A stretch of 64,000 nt of DNA from Ancylobacter sp. SL191 (GTDB lineage Bacteria > Pseudomonadota > Alphaproteobacteria > Rhizobiales > Xanthobacteraceae), in assembly GCF_026625645.1 (NCBI RefSeq), contig NZ_CP113056.1, positions 3,881,001 to 3,945,000 on the forward strand. Direction: 5' to 3'. Positions 20,062 to 28,838 of the stretch are shown here, in pieces. Under the pieces are notes generated by a model that searched no databases, was not told the origin of the DNA, and saw only the letters and a list, made by a program, of their open reading frames with translations. Position numbers and translations under genes: made by a program. The stretch's first letter is position 1. Every line of letters begins with the position of its first letter.

Positions 20062-21264
20062 TCAGCCACGCCGCAGGAAGTCGCCGATCCGCTCCACCGC
20101 CTCCGCCATCTCGGCGGGCGCGCCGGCATAGGAGAGGCGCAGATAATGGTGGCCGCGATGCGGGTCGAAATCGACGCCCGGCGTCGCCGCCACATGGGCT
20201 TCATCAAGCAGGCGGCGGGCGAAGGCGGCGGAATCGTCGGTGAAGCGCGACACGTCGGCATAGAGATAGAAGGCGCCGTCCACGGGGAGAAACTCCGGCA
20301 GCCCGGCCTTGGGCAGGCCCTGCGTCAGGATCAGCCGGTTCTCCTCATAGCCGTGCTTGACCGCCTCCATCTCCGCCGCGCCGTCAAAGGCGGCCTCGGC
20401 GGCGATCTGCGAGAGGGTCGGCACGGAGATCATCAGGTTCTGCTGCAACCGCTCCACCGCGCGCACCAACGGCGCCGGCATCACCATCCAGCCGACGCGC
20501 CAGCCGGTCATGCAGAAATATTTCGAGAAGGAATGGATGATCGCCGCCTCAAGGCTGATCGCCGCCGCCGTCGCGGCCGGAAAAGCATAGTCCAGCCCGT
20601 GATAGATCTCGTCCGAGATGAAGCGGATGCCGAGACTCTCGGCAGTGGCGATGAGCTCGGCCAGCGCCTCCGGGCGCATCATCGTGCCGGTCGGGTTGGC
20701 CGGGCTCGCCACGAGAATGCCCTTGAGCGGCGTGCGGGCATGGGCGGCACGCAGCGCCTCGGGCATGATGACCCAGCGCGAGGTGGCATCCGTCTCGATC
20801 AGCACCGGCTCGCAGCCCAGCGCCGTCAGGATGTGGCGATAGGGCGGATAGCCGGGATTGGCGATCGCCACCCGGTCCCCCGCCTCGAACATCGAGAGAA
20901 AGGCGAGCAGGAACCCGGCTGACGACCCCGTCGTCACGACGACGCGCGCCGGGTCGAGATCGAGCCCATAGGTCTCGCCATAATGGCGGGCGATGCGGGC
21001 GCGCAGCCCCGGCAGGCCGAGCGCGGTGGTGTAGCCGATGCGCCCATGCTCCAGCGCCCGCTTCGCCGCCTCGCGGGCGGTGTGGGGGGCCGGCGCGGCG
21101 GGCTGGCCGACCTCCATATGGATGACCCGCCCGCCCTCGGCCTCGATGCGCGCCGCCCGCTCCATCACGTCCATGACGATGAAAGGCGCGATGTCGCTGC
21201 GCCGCGAGGCGCCGGCAAGCAGGGCGACGGCCTCGACGGGAGAGGTGGCGCGTGGTGCGGTCAT
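20062..21264 (-). CDS. Pyridoxal-phosphate class I/II aminotransferase
   Basis: 400-residue fold-type I aminotransferase of the aspartate/aromatic kind; the exact substrate cannot be told. The PLP lysine is in SFSKYFCMTGWRVGW, the cofactor aspartate block is SDEIYHGLDY, and ANPGYPPYRH and SPANPTGTMM are standard substrate-site loops. The frame is open to 21303; the ATG at 21264 (MTAPRATSP) is chosen because homologues start shortly before the conserved block IAPFIVMDVMERA. It is convergent with rne and divergent from the M48 protease gene. Confidence 0.9.
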   Translation of the reverse strand: MTAPRATSPVEAVALLAGASRRSDIAPFIVMDVMERAARIEAEGGRVIHMEVGQPAAPAPHTAREAAKRALEHGRIGYTTALGLPGLRARIARHYGETYGLDLDPARVVVTTGSSAGFLLAFLSMFEAGDRVAIANPGYPPYRHILTALGCEPVLIETDATSRWVIMPEALRAAHARTPLKGILVASPANPTGTMMRPEALAELIATAESLGIRFISDEIYHGLDYAFPAATAAAISLEAAIIHSFSKYFCMTGWRVGWMVMPAPLVRAVERLQQNLMISVPTLSQIAAEAAFDGAAEMEAVKHGYEENRLILTQGLPKAGLPEFLPVDGAFYLYADVSRFTDDSAAFARRLLDEAHVAATPGVDFDPHRGHHYLRLSYAGAPAEMAEAVERIGDFLRRG

Positions 21265-21408
21265 GTTGCTCAACCTTGCCGTTCCGCCGTATCCGCGCCG
21301 CAATCTCCGGCTGGTCTCGGGCTACGTTCAATGGAAGATGATCCGCGGATGACTTGACCCTGCCGTCACGACAGCGTCAGGTCGCCCGCACATTGCTGCG
21401 TTCGATGG

Positions 21409-22896
21409 ATGATGCCTCTGCTGCGCCTTGACAACCCCTCGCTTCGGCTGACGCACCGTCCCGCTGGCCGTGGTCGCCATTTGGGCCGCCGCGCGGGCGG
21501 GCGTGGCCTGCTGCGCGGGCTGGCGACCGGCCTCGGCTTTCTTGCCGTGGGCGCGCTCGACATGCAGCCGGCAATGGCGCAATCCAAGCGCAACCCGACG
21601 ATCATCCGCGACGCGGAGATCGAGACACTGATGCGCGACTACACCCGTCCGATCTTCAAGGTGGCGGGGCTTACGCAGCAGAACATCCAGGTCGTCCTGA
21701 TCGGCGACGATTCGTTCAACGCCTTCGTCGCCGACGGCAAGCGCATCTTCATCAACACCGGCACGCTCAAGCAGTCGGCGACGCCGAACGAGGTCATCGG
21801 CGTGCTCGCCCATGAAACTGGCCACATCGCCGGCGGGCATCTCGCGCGGATGCGCCAGCAGATGGAAAACGCGCAGACCGCCGCCATTGTCGGCATGCTG
21901 CTCGCCGCTGGCGGCATGGCGGCGGGTGTGTCCACCGGCTCCAATATGGGCGGCTCCGCCGGCGCCGGCGCGATGACCATGCCGCAGGAGATCGTCCGGC
22001 GCTCGCTGCTGGCCTATCAGCGCAGCGAGGAGCAGGCGGCCGACCGCTCGGCCCTCACCTATCTCAACGCCACCAAGCAGTCGCCGGCGGGCATGCTCAA
22101 GACCTTCGAGCGCCTGCAGAACGACCAGATCTTCATCAGCCAGCGAATCGACCCCTACGCGATCAGCCATCCCATGGCGGCCGAACGCATCGCGGTGCTG
22201 GAAGACCTCGCGCATAAGAGCCCTTATTTCGACGTCAAGGATCCGCCGGAGCTTCAGGCCCGCCACGACATGATGCGGGCCAAGCTGGTCGGCTACACCC
22301 AGACGCCGGATGGCGTGGCGCGCATCTATGGCCCGCAGGGCAACACGCTGCCGGCGCGCTATGCGCGGGCGATCTCGGCCTATCGCTATGGCAACATCAA
22401 CGACGCGATCCGCCAGATCGACGCGCTCATCGCCGAGCAGCCGCGCAACCCCTATTTCTACGAGATCAAGGGTCAGGCCTATCTGGAAGCCGGCCGCGGG
22501 CGCGACGCCATCGGTCCGCTGCGCCGCGCGGTCGAGCTGTCCGACGGCAACCCGCTCATCCGCATGCTGCTCGGCCAGGCGCTGATCGCCACCAATGACA
22601 AGAGCCTGATGGACGAGGCCGTGCGCGAGCTCAATTTCGGCCTGCAGCGCGAACCGTCCTCGCCGATTGGCTGGCGCTACCTCGCCATGGCCTATGGCCA
22701 GCGCGGCGACTATCCCAATGCCGACCTCGCCTCCGCCCAGTCCGCCCTGCTCAGCGGCGAGTACAAGCTGGCGCGCGAACTGGCGACGCGCGCCAAGACC
22801 AAGTTCCCGCTCGGCTCGCCCGGCTGGCTGAAGGCCGACGACATCCTCAATTTCAAGCCGCCGCAAGAAGCCATGCGGCGCAAGCCAACACCGTAA
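21409..22896 (+). CDS. M48 family metalloprotease with TPR repeats (BepA-like)
   Basis: 495 residues. An N-terminal signal region (GLATGLGFLAVGALDMQPAMAQS) suggests a periplasmic protein. The zinc motif is HETGH (H135-H139) and the third ligand lies in RSEEQAADRSAL. The C-terminal 200 residues are helical TPR-like repeats. This layout matches BepA/YfgC, a protease and chaperone that guards outer-membrane protein and LptD assembly, though orthology is not proven. Two possible ATGs stand side by side at 21409/21412. The DsbA-like gene follows after 11 bp, so they are probably one transcript; both act on exported proteins. Confidence 0.88.
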   Translation: MMPLLRLDNPSLRLTHRPAGRGRHLGRRAGGRGLLRGLATGLGFLAVGALDMQPAMAQSKRNPTIIRDAEIETLMRDYTRPIFKVAGLTQQNIQVVLIGDDSFNAFVADGKRIFINTGTLKQSATPNEVIGVLAHETGHIAGGHLARMRQQMENAQTAAIVGMLLAAGGMAAGVSTGSNMGGSAGAGAMTMPQEIVRRSLLAYQRSEEQAADRSALTYLNATKQSPAGMLKTFERLQNDQIFISQRIDPYAISHPMAAERIAVLEDLAHKSPYFDVKDPPELQARHDMMRAKLVGYTQTPDGVARIYGPQGNTLPARYARAISAYRYGNINDAIRQIDALIAEQPRNPYFYEIKGQAYLEAGRGRDAIGPLRRAVELSDGNPLIRMLLGQALIATNDKSLMDEAVRELNFGLQREPSSPIGWRYLAMAYGQRGDYPNADLASAQSALLSGEYKLARELATRAKTKFPLGSPGWLKADDILNFKPPQEAMRRKPTP

Positions 22897-22907
22897 CGGA
22901 GAGACAC

Positions 22908-23690
22908 ATGCCGCTCACCCTTCTTAGCCGCGCCGGCCGCAGGCTCATTGCCGCGAGCCTTGCCGCGAGCCTCGCGATCGGCATGGGCGTCGCTCCGGCG
23001 GCGGCTCTGGACGACGCGCAGCGCAAGGAATTCGAAGGCGTCATCCGGGAGTACCTGATCAAGAATCCCGAGGTGATCCAGGAAGCCATCATGGAGCTGC
23101 AGAAGCGCCAGGCGGCGAATGAGTCGAACCAGCGCCAGCAGGCGCTCACCACCATGAAGCCCTTGGTGTTCGATTCCCCGCGCGGCGTGGTCATCGGCAA
23201 CCCCTCTGGCGACGTCACGCTGGTCGAGTTCTTCGACTATAATTGCGGCTATTGCCGCCGGGCGCTGGCCGACATGCAGCAGCTCATGAAGGGCGACCCC
23301 AAGCTCAAGGTCGTGCTGAAGGAATTCCCGGTGCTCGGACCGGGCTCGGTGGAGGCCGCGCAGGTGGCCGTCGCCGTGCGCCTCACCGCGCCGGACAAGT
23401 ACTATGCCTTCCACGAGAAGCTGCTGAGCGAGCGCGGCCAGGCCAACAAGGCCAAGGCGCTGGAGGCCGCCGCGGCGGTCGGCATCGACAAGGCCGCGCT
23501 GGAGAAGGCGCTCGCCAATCCCGAGGTCAACGCCACGCTGCAGGAGAACCTCAAGGTGGCCGACGCGCTCGGCATCGACGGCACGCCCTCCTATGTGGTG
23601 GGTGACGCAGTCATCGTCGGCGCAGTCGGCCACGACCAGATCAAGAGTGCCGTGGATTCCGTGCGGAGCTGCGGCAAGACCCAGTGCTGA
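22908..23690 (+). CDS. DsbA family thiol:disulfide oxidoreductase (ScsC/BdbD-like)
   Basis: 260-residue exported thioredoxin-fold protein. A signal peptide (LIAASLAASLAIGMGVAPAAA) precedes a charged helical N-terminal part (about 30-80) that in ScsC relatives promotes oligomerisation. The active site CGYC is at C113-C116 in FFDYNCGYCRRA, and the cis-proline loop is GTPSYVV near residue 226. Two further cysteines lie at the very C-terminus (SCGKTQC). It may oxidise or isomerise disulfides in periplasmic proteins. It sits 11 bp behind the M48 protease gene, a pairing kept in many Hyphomicrobiales. Confidence 0.9.
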   Translation: MPLTLLSRAGRRLIAASLAASLAIGMGVAPAAALDDAQRKEFEGVIREYLIKNPEVIQEAIMELQKRQAANESNQRQQALTTMKPLVFDSPRGVVIGNPSGDVTLVEFFDYNCGYCRRALADMQQLMKGDPKLKVVLKEFPVLGPGSVEAAQVAVAVRLTAPDKYYAFHEKLLSERGQANKAKALEAAAAVGIDKAALEKALANPEVNATLQENLKVADALGIDGTPSYVVGDAVIVGAVGHDQIKSAVDSVRSCGKTQC

Positions 23691-23769
23691 GCCCGAGCGG
23701 GCGGACAATCGGGCACGCGCGCGAAAGCCTGTGAACGGCCCCGCCACCGGCCTCAGGCCACGACAGCGG

Positions 23770-23797
23770 CCCCCGCGGCGCGATTCGCCGCTGGGGG
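23770..23797 (+). terminator. GC-rich hairpin after the DsbA-like gene
   Basis: CCCCCGCGGCG (23770-23780) pairs with CGCCGCTGGGGG (23786-23797) apart from one bulged T, leaving a 5-base loop. No clear T run follows, so it may end transcription weakly or only protect the 3' end. Confidence 0.4.
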
Positions 23798-23903
23798 TTA
23801 CTGCGTCTGCATGCGCGGCGGGGCTTGGCGTTCACGCGGGCTTTGCCTATAACCCCGCGGCTGCCCGGCACGCGCCGGGCGGAAGCTGGCTCTTTGAGGC
23901 GCG

Positions 23904-24341
23904 ATGACGGACACCGTCCACGTCCTGAACGGACCGAACCTGAACCTGCTCGGCACGCGCGAGCCGGAGGTGTATGGCCGTGCGACGCTGGCGGATGTCG
24001 AAGCCGCCTGCCGCGCCGCCTGCGATCGACACGGGCTCGGCCTCGTGTTCCGCCAGACCAACCATGAGGGCGAGTTGGTCACCTGGCTGCAGGAAGCGCG
24101 CGGGAGTCTGGGCGTCGTGCTCAACGCCGCCGCCTATACCCACACTTCCGTCGCCCTTGGCGACGCCATCAAGGCCGTCGGCCTCAATGTCGTCGAAGTC
24201 CACTTGTCCAACGTCTTCGCGCGCGAAGCCTTCCGCCATCATTCCTATATCTCGCCGGTCGCCCGTGGGGTGATCTGCGGCCTGGGGATCGAGGGCTACC
24301 GGCTCGCCATAGACGCGCTGGCCGCAGCCCGCGTGAACTGA
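23904..24341 (+). CDS. aroQ: 3-dehydroquinate dehydratase, type II
   Basis: Third step of the shikimate pathway (3-dehydroquinate to 3-dehydroshikimate). The 145-residue protein shows the family start [19 protein letters not shown] with the catalytic tyrosine and arginine, [11 protein letters not shown], the NAAAYTHTS substrate loop, and [11 protein letters not shown]. Length is normal for the dodecameric type II enzyme. accB follows after 27 bp, an order conserved in many Alphaproteobacteria. Confidence 0.97.
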   Translation: MTDTVHVLNGPNLNLLGTREPEVYGRATLADVEAACRAACDRHGLGLVFRQTNHEGELVTWLQEARGSLGVVLNAAAYTHTSVALGDAIKAVGLNVVEVHLSNVFAREAFRHHSYISPVARGVICGLGIEGYRLAIDALAAARVN

Positions 24342-24368
24342 GGGGGACGGGGCGACCGTCACGGGATC

Positions 24369-24845
24369 ATGATGAAAACCAACAAGCCGAACATCGACCC
24401 CGCGCTGGTGCGCGAGATCGCCAACCTCCTCTCCGAGAGCGACCTCACGGAGATCGAAGTCCAGCAGGAGGATCTGCGTATCCGCGTCGTGCGCGCCGCG
24501 CCGACCGTTTATGCCGCTCCCGCGCCGGTCACCGTGGCTGCCGCGCCTGTTGCCGCGGCTCCCGCTGCCGCTGCGCCGGTCGCCGCCGCGAGCGACGATC
24601 CCGCCAAGCATCCCGGCGTCGTGCCCTCGCCGATGGTGGGCACCGCCTATCTCGGCCCGGAGCCGGGCGCCCGGTACTTCATCGATGTCGGCTCGGTCGT
24701 GAAGGAAGGCCAGACGCTCCTCATCGTCGAGGCGATGAAGACCATGAACGCGATTCCCGCGCCCCGCGCCGGCACCGTGACCCGAATCCTCGTGGAGAAT
24801 GCGCAGCCGGTCGAATATGGCGAGCCACTCCTGATCATCGAGTGA
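24369..24845 (+). CDS. accB: Biotin carboxyl carrier protein of acetyl-CoA carboxylase
   Basis: Carries the biotin carboxylated by AccC for malonyl-CoA synthesis. The 158-residue protein has an N-terminal helical part, an Ala/Pro-rich mobile linker (about 45-80) and a C-terminal biotinyl domain. The biotin lysine is K124 in [14 protein letters not shown] at the place of the usual second M is frequent in rhizobial BCCPs. accC begins 10 bp downstream and is clearly co-transcribed. Confidence 0.97.
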   Translation: MMKTNKPNIDPALVREIANLLSESDLTEIEVQQEDLRIRVVRAAPTVYAAPAPVTVAAAPVAAAPAAAAPVAAASDDPAKHPGVVPSPMVGTAYLGPEPGARYFIDVGSVVKEGQTLLIVEAMKTMNAIPAPRAGTVTRILVENAQPVEYGEPLLIIE

Positions 24846-24855
24846 GGCGCGCCTG

Positions 24856-26208
24856 ATGTTCGGCAAGATCCTGATTGCCAATCGCGGCGAGATCGCCCTG
24901 CGCGTGCTGCGCGCCTGCAAGGAAATGGGCATCGCCACCGTGGCGGTTCATTCCACCGCCGACGCCAACGCCATGCATGTGAAGCTGGCCGATGAGAGCG
25001 TCTGCATCGGCCCGCCGCCCGCCAAGGACAGCTACCTCAACATCCCCGCCTTGCTCGCCGCCTGCGAGATCACCGGCGCCGAGGCGGTGCATCCCGGCTA
25101 CGGCTTCCTGTCGGAGAATGCGCGCTTCGCCGAGATCCTGATCGATCACGGCGTCGCCTTCATCGGGCCCAAGCCCGAGCATATCCGCATCATGGGCGAC
25201 AAGATCGAGGCCAAGCGCACCGCCAAGAAGCTCGGCATCCCCTGCGTGCCCGGCTCGGAAGGCGGCATCACCTCGGATGACGAGGCGGCCCGCGTCGCCG
25301 AGGAGATCGGCTTCCCCGTGCTCATCAAGGCCGCCGCCGGCGGTGGCGGGCGCGGCATGAAGGTCGCCCGCGCGCCGGACGAGCTGTCCTCAGCCCTCTC
25401 CCAGGCCCGCTCGGAAGCCCGCGCCGCCTTCGGCGACGACGCGGTCTATATCGAGAAGTATCTCGGCACGCCCCGCCACATCGAGATCCAGGTGCTCGGT
25501 GACGGCCAGGGCAACGCCATCCATCTCGGCGAGCGCGATTGCTCGCTGCAGCGCCGGCACCAGAAGGTGTGGGAGGAAGCCCCCTCCCCGACCATCACCG
25601 CCGAGCAGCGCGCCCGCATCGGCGAGACCGTCGCCCAGGCGATGCGCGACATGAAATATCTCGGCGCGGGCACCATCGAGTTCCTGTACGAGAATGGCGA
25701 GTTCTACTTCATCGAGATGAACACCCGCATCCAGGTGGAGCATCCGGTGACCGAGGCGATCACCGGCATCGACCTGATCGCCGAGCAGATCCGCGTCGCT
25801 GCCGGCCAGCCGCTCGGCATTAAGCAGGAAGACGTGGTGCTGAACGGCCACGCCATCGAGTGCCGGGTGAACGCCGAGCATCCCCGCACCTTCCGTCCCT
25901 CGCCGGGCAAGATCTCCTACTGGCACACGCCGGGCGGCCTTGGCGTGCGGATCGATTCGGCGGTCTATCAGGGCTATTCGATCCCGCCCTATTACGACAG
26001 CATGATCGGCAAGCTGATCGTGCACGCCAAGTCGCGCGAGGAATGCCTCAACCGGCTGCGCCGCGCGCTCAACGAGTTCGTGGTGGAGGGCATCGAGACC
26101 ACGCTGCCGCTGTTCCGCGAACTGGTCGAGAACCCCGACATCCAGCGCGGCGCCTACGACATTCACTGGCTGGAGCACTTCCTGGCCGCCGGCGAGCCGG
26201 GCTCCTGA
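24856..26208 (+). CDS. accC: Acetyl-CoA carboxylase, biotin carboxylase subunit
   Basis: ATP-dependent carboxylation of BCCP-biotin, first step of fatty-acid synthesis. The 450-residue protein starts [20 protein letters not shown]; the ATP-grasp domain has the glycine-rich loop [13 protein letters not shown] and [12 protein letters not shown]; catalytic segments include [12 protein letters not shown] and [14 protein letters not shown]. It is the second gene of accBC and is followed by a terminator hairpin before aat. Confidence 0.98.
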   Translation: MFGKILIANRGEIALRVLRACKEMGIATVAVHSTADANAMHVKLADESVCIGPPPAKDSYLNIPALLAACEITGAEAVHPGYGFLSENARFAEILIDHGVAFIGPKPEHIRIMGDKIEAKRTAKKLGIPCVPGSEGGITSDDEAARVAEEIGFPVLIKAAAGGGGRGMKVARAPDELSSALSQARSEARAAFGDDAVYIEKYLGTPRHIEIQVLGDGQGNAIHLGERDCSLQRRHQKVWEEAPSPTITAEQRARIGETVAQAMRDMKYLGAGTIEFLYENGEFYFIEMNTRIQVEHPVTEAITGIDLIAEQIRVAAGQPLGIKQEDVVLNGHAIECRVNAEHPRTFRPSPGKISYWHTPGGLGVRIDSAVYQGYSIPPYYDSMIGKLIVHAKSREECLNRLRRALNEFVVEGIETTLPLFRELVENPDIQRGAYDIHWLEHFLAAGEPGS

Positions 26209-26238
26209 GCCGGGCGACACCATCTTCACACGACCATC

Positions 26239-26266
26239 ATGGCCGGGCTCGTCCCGGCCATTTCTG
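26239..26266 (+). terminator. Terminator after accC
   Basis: Perfect 9-bp stem ATGGCCGGG / CCCGGCCAT (26239-26247 with 26253-26261), 5-base loop, followed by TTTCTGTT. The sequence type is common as a dispersed terminator in Hyphomicrobiales. Confidence 0.7.
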
Positions 26267-26361
26267 TTGCGGCCGCCGCGCTCCCCATCGCTGAGCCGAT
26301 TGTGAGCGGTCACGGCCGCCGGCGCCTTCACAGCACCGCCTATCTCCGTCATTCTGGCGTC

Positions 26362-27039
26362 ATGTCACGCCCGCGCGAACATCAGGTCGAGATCACACCG
26401 GAAGTCCTGCTGAAGGCCTATGCCTGCGGCATCTTCCCCATGGCCGAAAGCGCCGACGATCCCGGCCTCTACTGGATCGAGCCGGAGCGGCGCGGCGTCA
26501 TCCCGCTCGACGACTTCGCTATTTCCAGCCGCCTCGCCCGCACCGTTCGCTCAGATCGCTTCGAGGTGCGGATCGACCATGATTTCGAGGCGGTGATCGA
26601 CGGCTGCGCCGCCCCGGCGGACGGGCGCGGCTCGACCTGGATCAACCGGCGCATCCGCAAGCTCTATTGCGACCTTTACGAGCGCGGCCACTGCCACTCG
26701 GTCGAGACCTGGGAGAATGGCGTGCTGGTCGGCGGGCTCTACGGGGTGCGGCTCGGGCGGGCCTTCTTCGGCGAGAGCATGTTCCACACCGCGCGCGATG
26801 CCTCGAAGGTGGCGCTGGTGCATCTGGTGGGCCGGCTGCGCAAGGGCGGCTTCACCCTGCTCGACACCCAGTTCGTCACCGATCACCTGCGCAGCTTCGG
26901 CGCGATCGAGGTCACGCGGCGGCACTATCACCGGCTGCTGACACAGGCGCTGGAGGGCGAGGGTGATTTCTACTGCTGGCCGCCCGGCGAGGCGATCACC
27001 GGCGCGGTCTGCTTGCAGTCGGTCAGCCACACATCATAG
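26362..27039 (+). CDS. aat: Leucyl/phenylalanyl-tRNA-protein transferase
   Basis: N-end-rule enzyme adding Leu or Phe to proteins with N-terminal Lys/Arg, marking them for ClpAP. The 225-residue protein contains the family blocks [43 protein letters not shown] and [16 protein letters not shown]. The frame is open to 26239 through the accC terminator, so the ATG at 26362 ([12 protein letters not shown]) is preferred. Its last 70 bp overlap, on the other strand, the end of the DUF2155 gene. Confidence 0.95.
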   Translation: MSRPREHQVEITPEVLLKAYACGIFPMAESADDPGLYWIEPERRGVIPLDDFAISSRLARTVRSDRFEVRIDHDFEAVIDGCAAPADGRGSTWINRRIRKLYCDLYERGHCHSVETWENGVLVGGLYGVRLGRAFFGESMFHTARDASKVALVHLVGRLRKGGFTLLDTQFVTDHLRSFGAIEVTRRHYHRLLTQALEGEGDFYCWPPGEAITGAVCLQSVSHTS

Positions 27040-27608
27040 ATCGGGTGCTCGACACCGTGCAGGCCGGGGCTTGAGGCGAACATCCAGCCGCCGAACAGCG
27101 GCTGCACCTTCCCGTCCAGCGTGATTTCCTGAACCTCGACGAAGCCGGTGGTGTTCTGCGACTCCGTTACCGGCCGCGTATAGCAAGCGCGCGGGGTGAT
27201 GCGCAGCGCGCCGAACTGCACGGTCTCGTTCACCGCCACGTCGAAGGAGATGATGCGGCCGGTGATCTTGTCGAGGCCGGAAAACACGGCGGTCTTGTTC
27301 ACCACCTTCTCGGCCGGGGGTTGCACCACCTCAATGTCGCCGCTCGGGCCGACCGTCGCCTGGCCGGGCACGTCCGGCTGGGCCGGGGCGGGCTGGCGCA
27401 CCTCGCCGCCTTCAGGCGGGGCCATGATGGACGGCACGCCGGCGCCGCCGGGCGGGGGCGAATCGGGATTGGTCACCGCGCCGGGCGGCGGGGCGAGCGG
27501 CTGCGATTCGACCCCGCCCTGCCAGCCCTGCTGGGCAGCCAGCGGCGCGCTCAGCGCGAGCGATGCCGCGGCGGCGAGAAGGAGGATACGGATCGGGGCG
27601 GAAAGCAT
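26970..27608 (-). CDS. DUF2155 domain exported protein
   Basis: 212 residues: signal peptide ([19 protein letters not shown]), a Pro/Gly-rich spacer to about residue 100, then the DUF2155 domain ([60 protein letters not shown]) with two cysteines that may form a disulfide (ACYTRP and LTDCKQT). The function is unknown; the family is almost confined to Alphaproteobacteria and sits between aat and the NDUFA12 gene, as here. The true start is the ATG at 27608; the frame beyond it lacks homology. The C-terminus overlaps aat antiparallel by 70 bp. Confidence 0.9.
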   Translation of the reverse strand: MLSAPIRILLLAAAASLALSAPLAAQQGWQGGVESQPLAPPPGAVTNPDSPPPGGAGVPSIMAPPEGGEVRQPAPAQPDVPGQATVGPSGDIEVVQPPAEKVVNKTAVFSGLDKITGRIISFDVAVNETVQFGALRITPRACYTRPVTESQNTTGFVEVQEITLDGKVQPLFGGWMFASSPGLHGVEHPIYDVWLTDCKQTAPVIASPGGQQ

Positions 27609-27750
27609 CGCAAGGCCTCGGAAATCGCGCGCCGGCCGGGGCGCGCGCCTCGCGTCAAGATGCGGGGCAATGCGGCGATGTCGGGGCGGGCCCGCGCGAA
27701 AGCCGGTCCAGGAACCGGAACATGGCGCGGGCAGACTCACCCGCGACGGT

Positions 27751-28164
27751 TCACTCGGGCGTCCACGCCTTGTAGTCGCCGGTGACGGCGGGGCGGTGGC
27801 CGAAGCCGACAGTGGAACCGGCCGGGCGATAGGCCGCGGGGGTGCCGGTCGGGTTGGCGCGGTGCGGCTTCTCCCACTCGCGGGCGACATAGGTTTCCTG
27901 CGGCGGGGCGACATCGCTGCGCTGGTGCATCCAGGCGTGCCAGCCCGGCGGAATGGCGGTCGCCTCGGCGGGGCCGTTATAGATCACCCAGCGGCGCTCG
28001 AAGCCGAGCGCGGGATCGATCTTGCCGCCCTTGGTCCGGTAGTACTTGTTGCCCTGCTCATCGGTGCCGACGAATTCACCGTGGCGCCACGTATGGAAAC
28101 GCGTGCCCATGGTCTGGCCGTTCCACCAGGTGAAGGTCTCGGTGAGGAAGTCGGAAAGCTTCAC
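27751..28164 (-). CDS. NDUFA12-family NADH:ubiquinone oxidoreductase accessory subunit, GTG start
   Basis: 137 residues matching the alphaproteobacterial homologue of the 17.2-kDa accessory subunit of complex I. Recognisable blocks are FTWWNGQTMGTRFHTWRHGE, DEQGNKYYRTKGG, RRWVIYNG and PPGWHAWMHQ. No ATG fits; the GTG at 28164 lies 9 bases after AGGGA and opens directly at the conserved N-terminus (KLSDFLTETF). An ATG further up at 28296 would add 44 residues with no resemblance to the family. It is upstream of, and probably co-transcribed with, the DUF2155 gene. Confidence 0.9.
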   Translation of the reverse strand: MKLSDFLTETFTWWNGQTMGTRFHTWRHGEFVGTDEQGNKYYRTKGGKIDPALGFERRWVIYNGPAEATAIPPGWHAWMHQRSDVAPPQETYVAREWEKPHRANPTGTPAAYRPAGSTVGFGHRPAVTGDYKAWTPE

Positions 28165-28838
28165 GGAAATCGTCCCTGCGCCGGCTGGAAGATGGGGCGG
28201 AACATGCCACCCGGACCGCCCGGTGTCCAGCGCGCGCAAGCCTTGCGGGCACCGAACCCACCTGAACAGGGGCCTCGCGCGCTCGCGCGCGAGCATGCGA
28301 GAGCGCGCGCCTCACGTAATTGTGGACAGATCGTCCTTTCGTGGCGGCGGCCCCAACGACCTGTCACAAAGCGCCGCCCACCGCTTATTGGCCGCGGGCG
28401 CGCCCCATGCCCGTCTTCCCCGCTGTCCACCGGCCGGGAGAACGCCTTGCGTCTGGACTCTCGGTGCGAATCCGCGCGTCATAGACAACTAATGGGTGGA
28501 GTTGCGGGTGCGCACACACCACATACGAGATGTAGGGCTTTGTTTACGAGTGCCCACTATCTCTTGACGTCACACGTAGAGTCGTACAGGTTGCGTTTCG
28601 TCCCCGACTGCGGCGGCAAGCCGATGACCCGGGGGCAAATCCAAGCCCGTTGCGTTGCGATTTCGGTCCTGTGACCGAGAGCCGACAACGCATGTCCGGG
28701 CTTTGGAACACGGAAACGATAGGCGCCGGCGGCGGTTGTTTTCGTGAGGGACTGACGGGGACGCGCTCGGACGGAGATTCGAGCCAATTCAATTCGAGTG
28801 CGCCGGACGGGGCGCACCGCGAACCGGGGACGACGATC
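28165..28838. other. 674-bp divergent region NDUFA12/nrdJ
   Basis: No convincing gene. From left to right: the NDUFA12 promoter side; a very GC-rich imperfect palindrome at 28271-28311; a stretch with a hairpin GGGC/GCCC near 28535-28555; a weak NrdR-box-like site at 28554-28569 overlapping TTGACG; then about 270 bp of probable nrdJ leader. An open frame in phase with nrdJ begins at 28650 but lacks family similarity. Confidence 0.5.
28554..28569 (+). promoter_or_regulatory. Weak NrdR-box-like site upstream of nrdJ
   Basis: The core CTATCTCTTG at 28557-28566 matches 8 of 10 positions of the NrdR core CwAtATaTwG. It overlaps TTGACG (28564), a possible -35. NrdR normally binds two boxes about three helical turns apart; the expected partner near 28523 (ACATACGAGATGT) is a poor match. 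Treat as a candidate only. Confidence 0.25.

Noticed and set aside
26239..26361. Longer aat reading frame starting inside the accC terminator
   Set aside because: It would translate the terminator hairpin and lacks similarity; the start at 26362 fits the family.
28463..28473. GGTGCGAATCC upstream of nrdJ, resembling the conserved core of a cobalamin riboswitch or a tRNA-like T arm
   Set aside because: The other required blocks (the close GGGAA, CCCGCAACTG and the GCCACTG B12 box) are missing, and the T-loop TTC is absent with no acceptor or anticodon stem around it.
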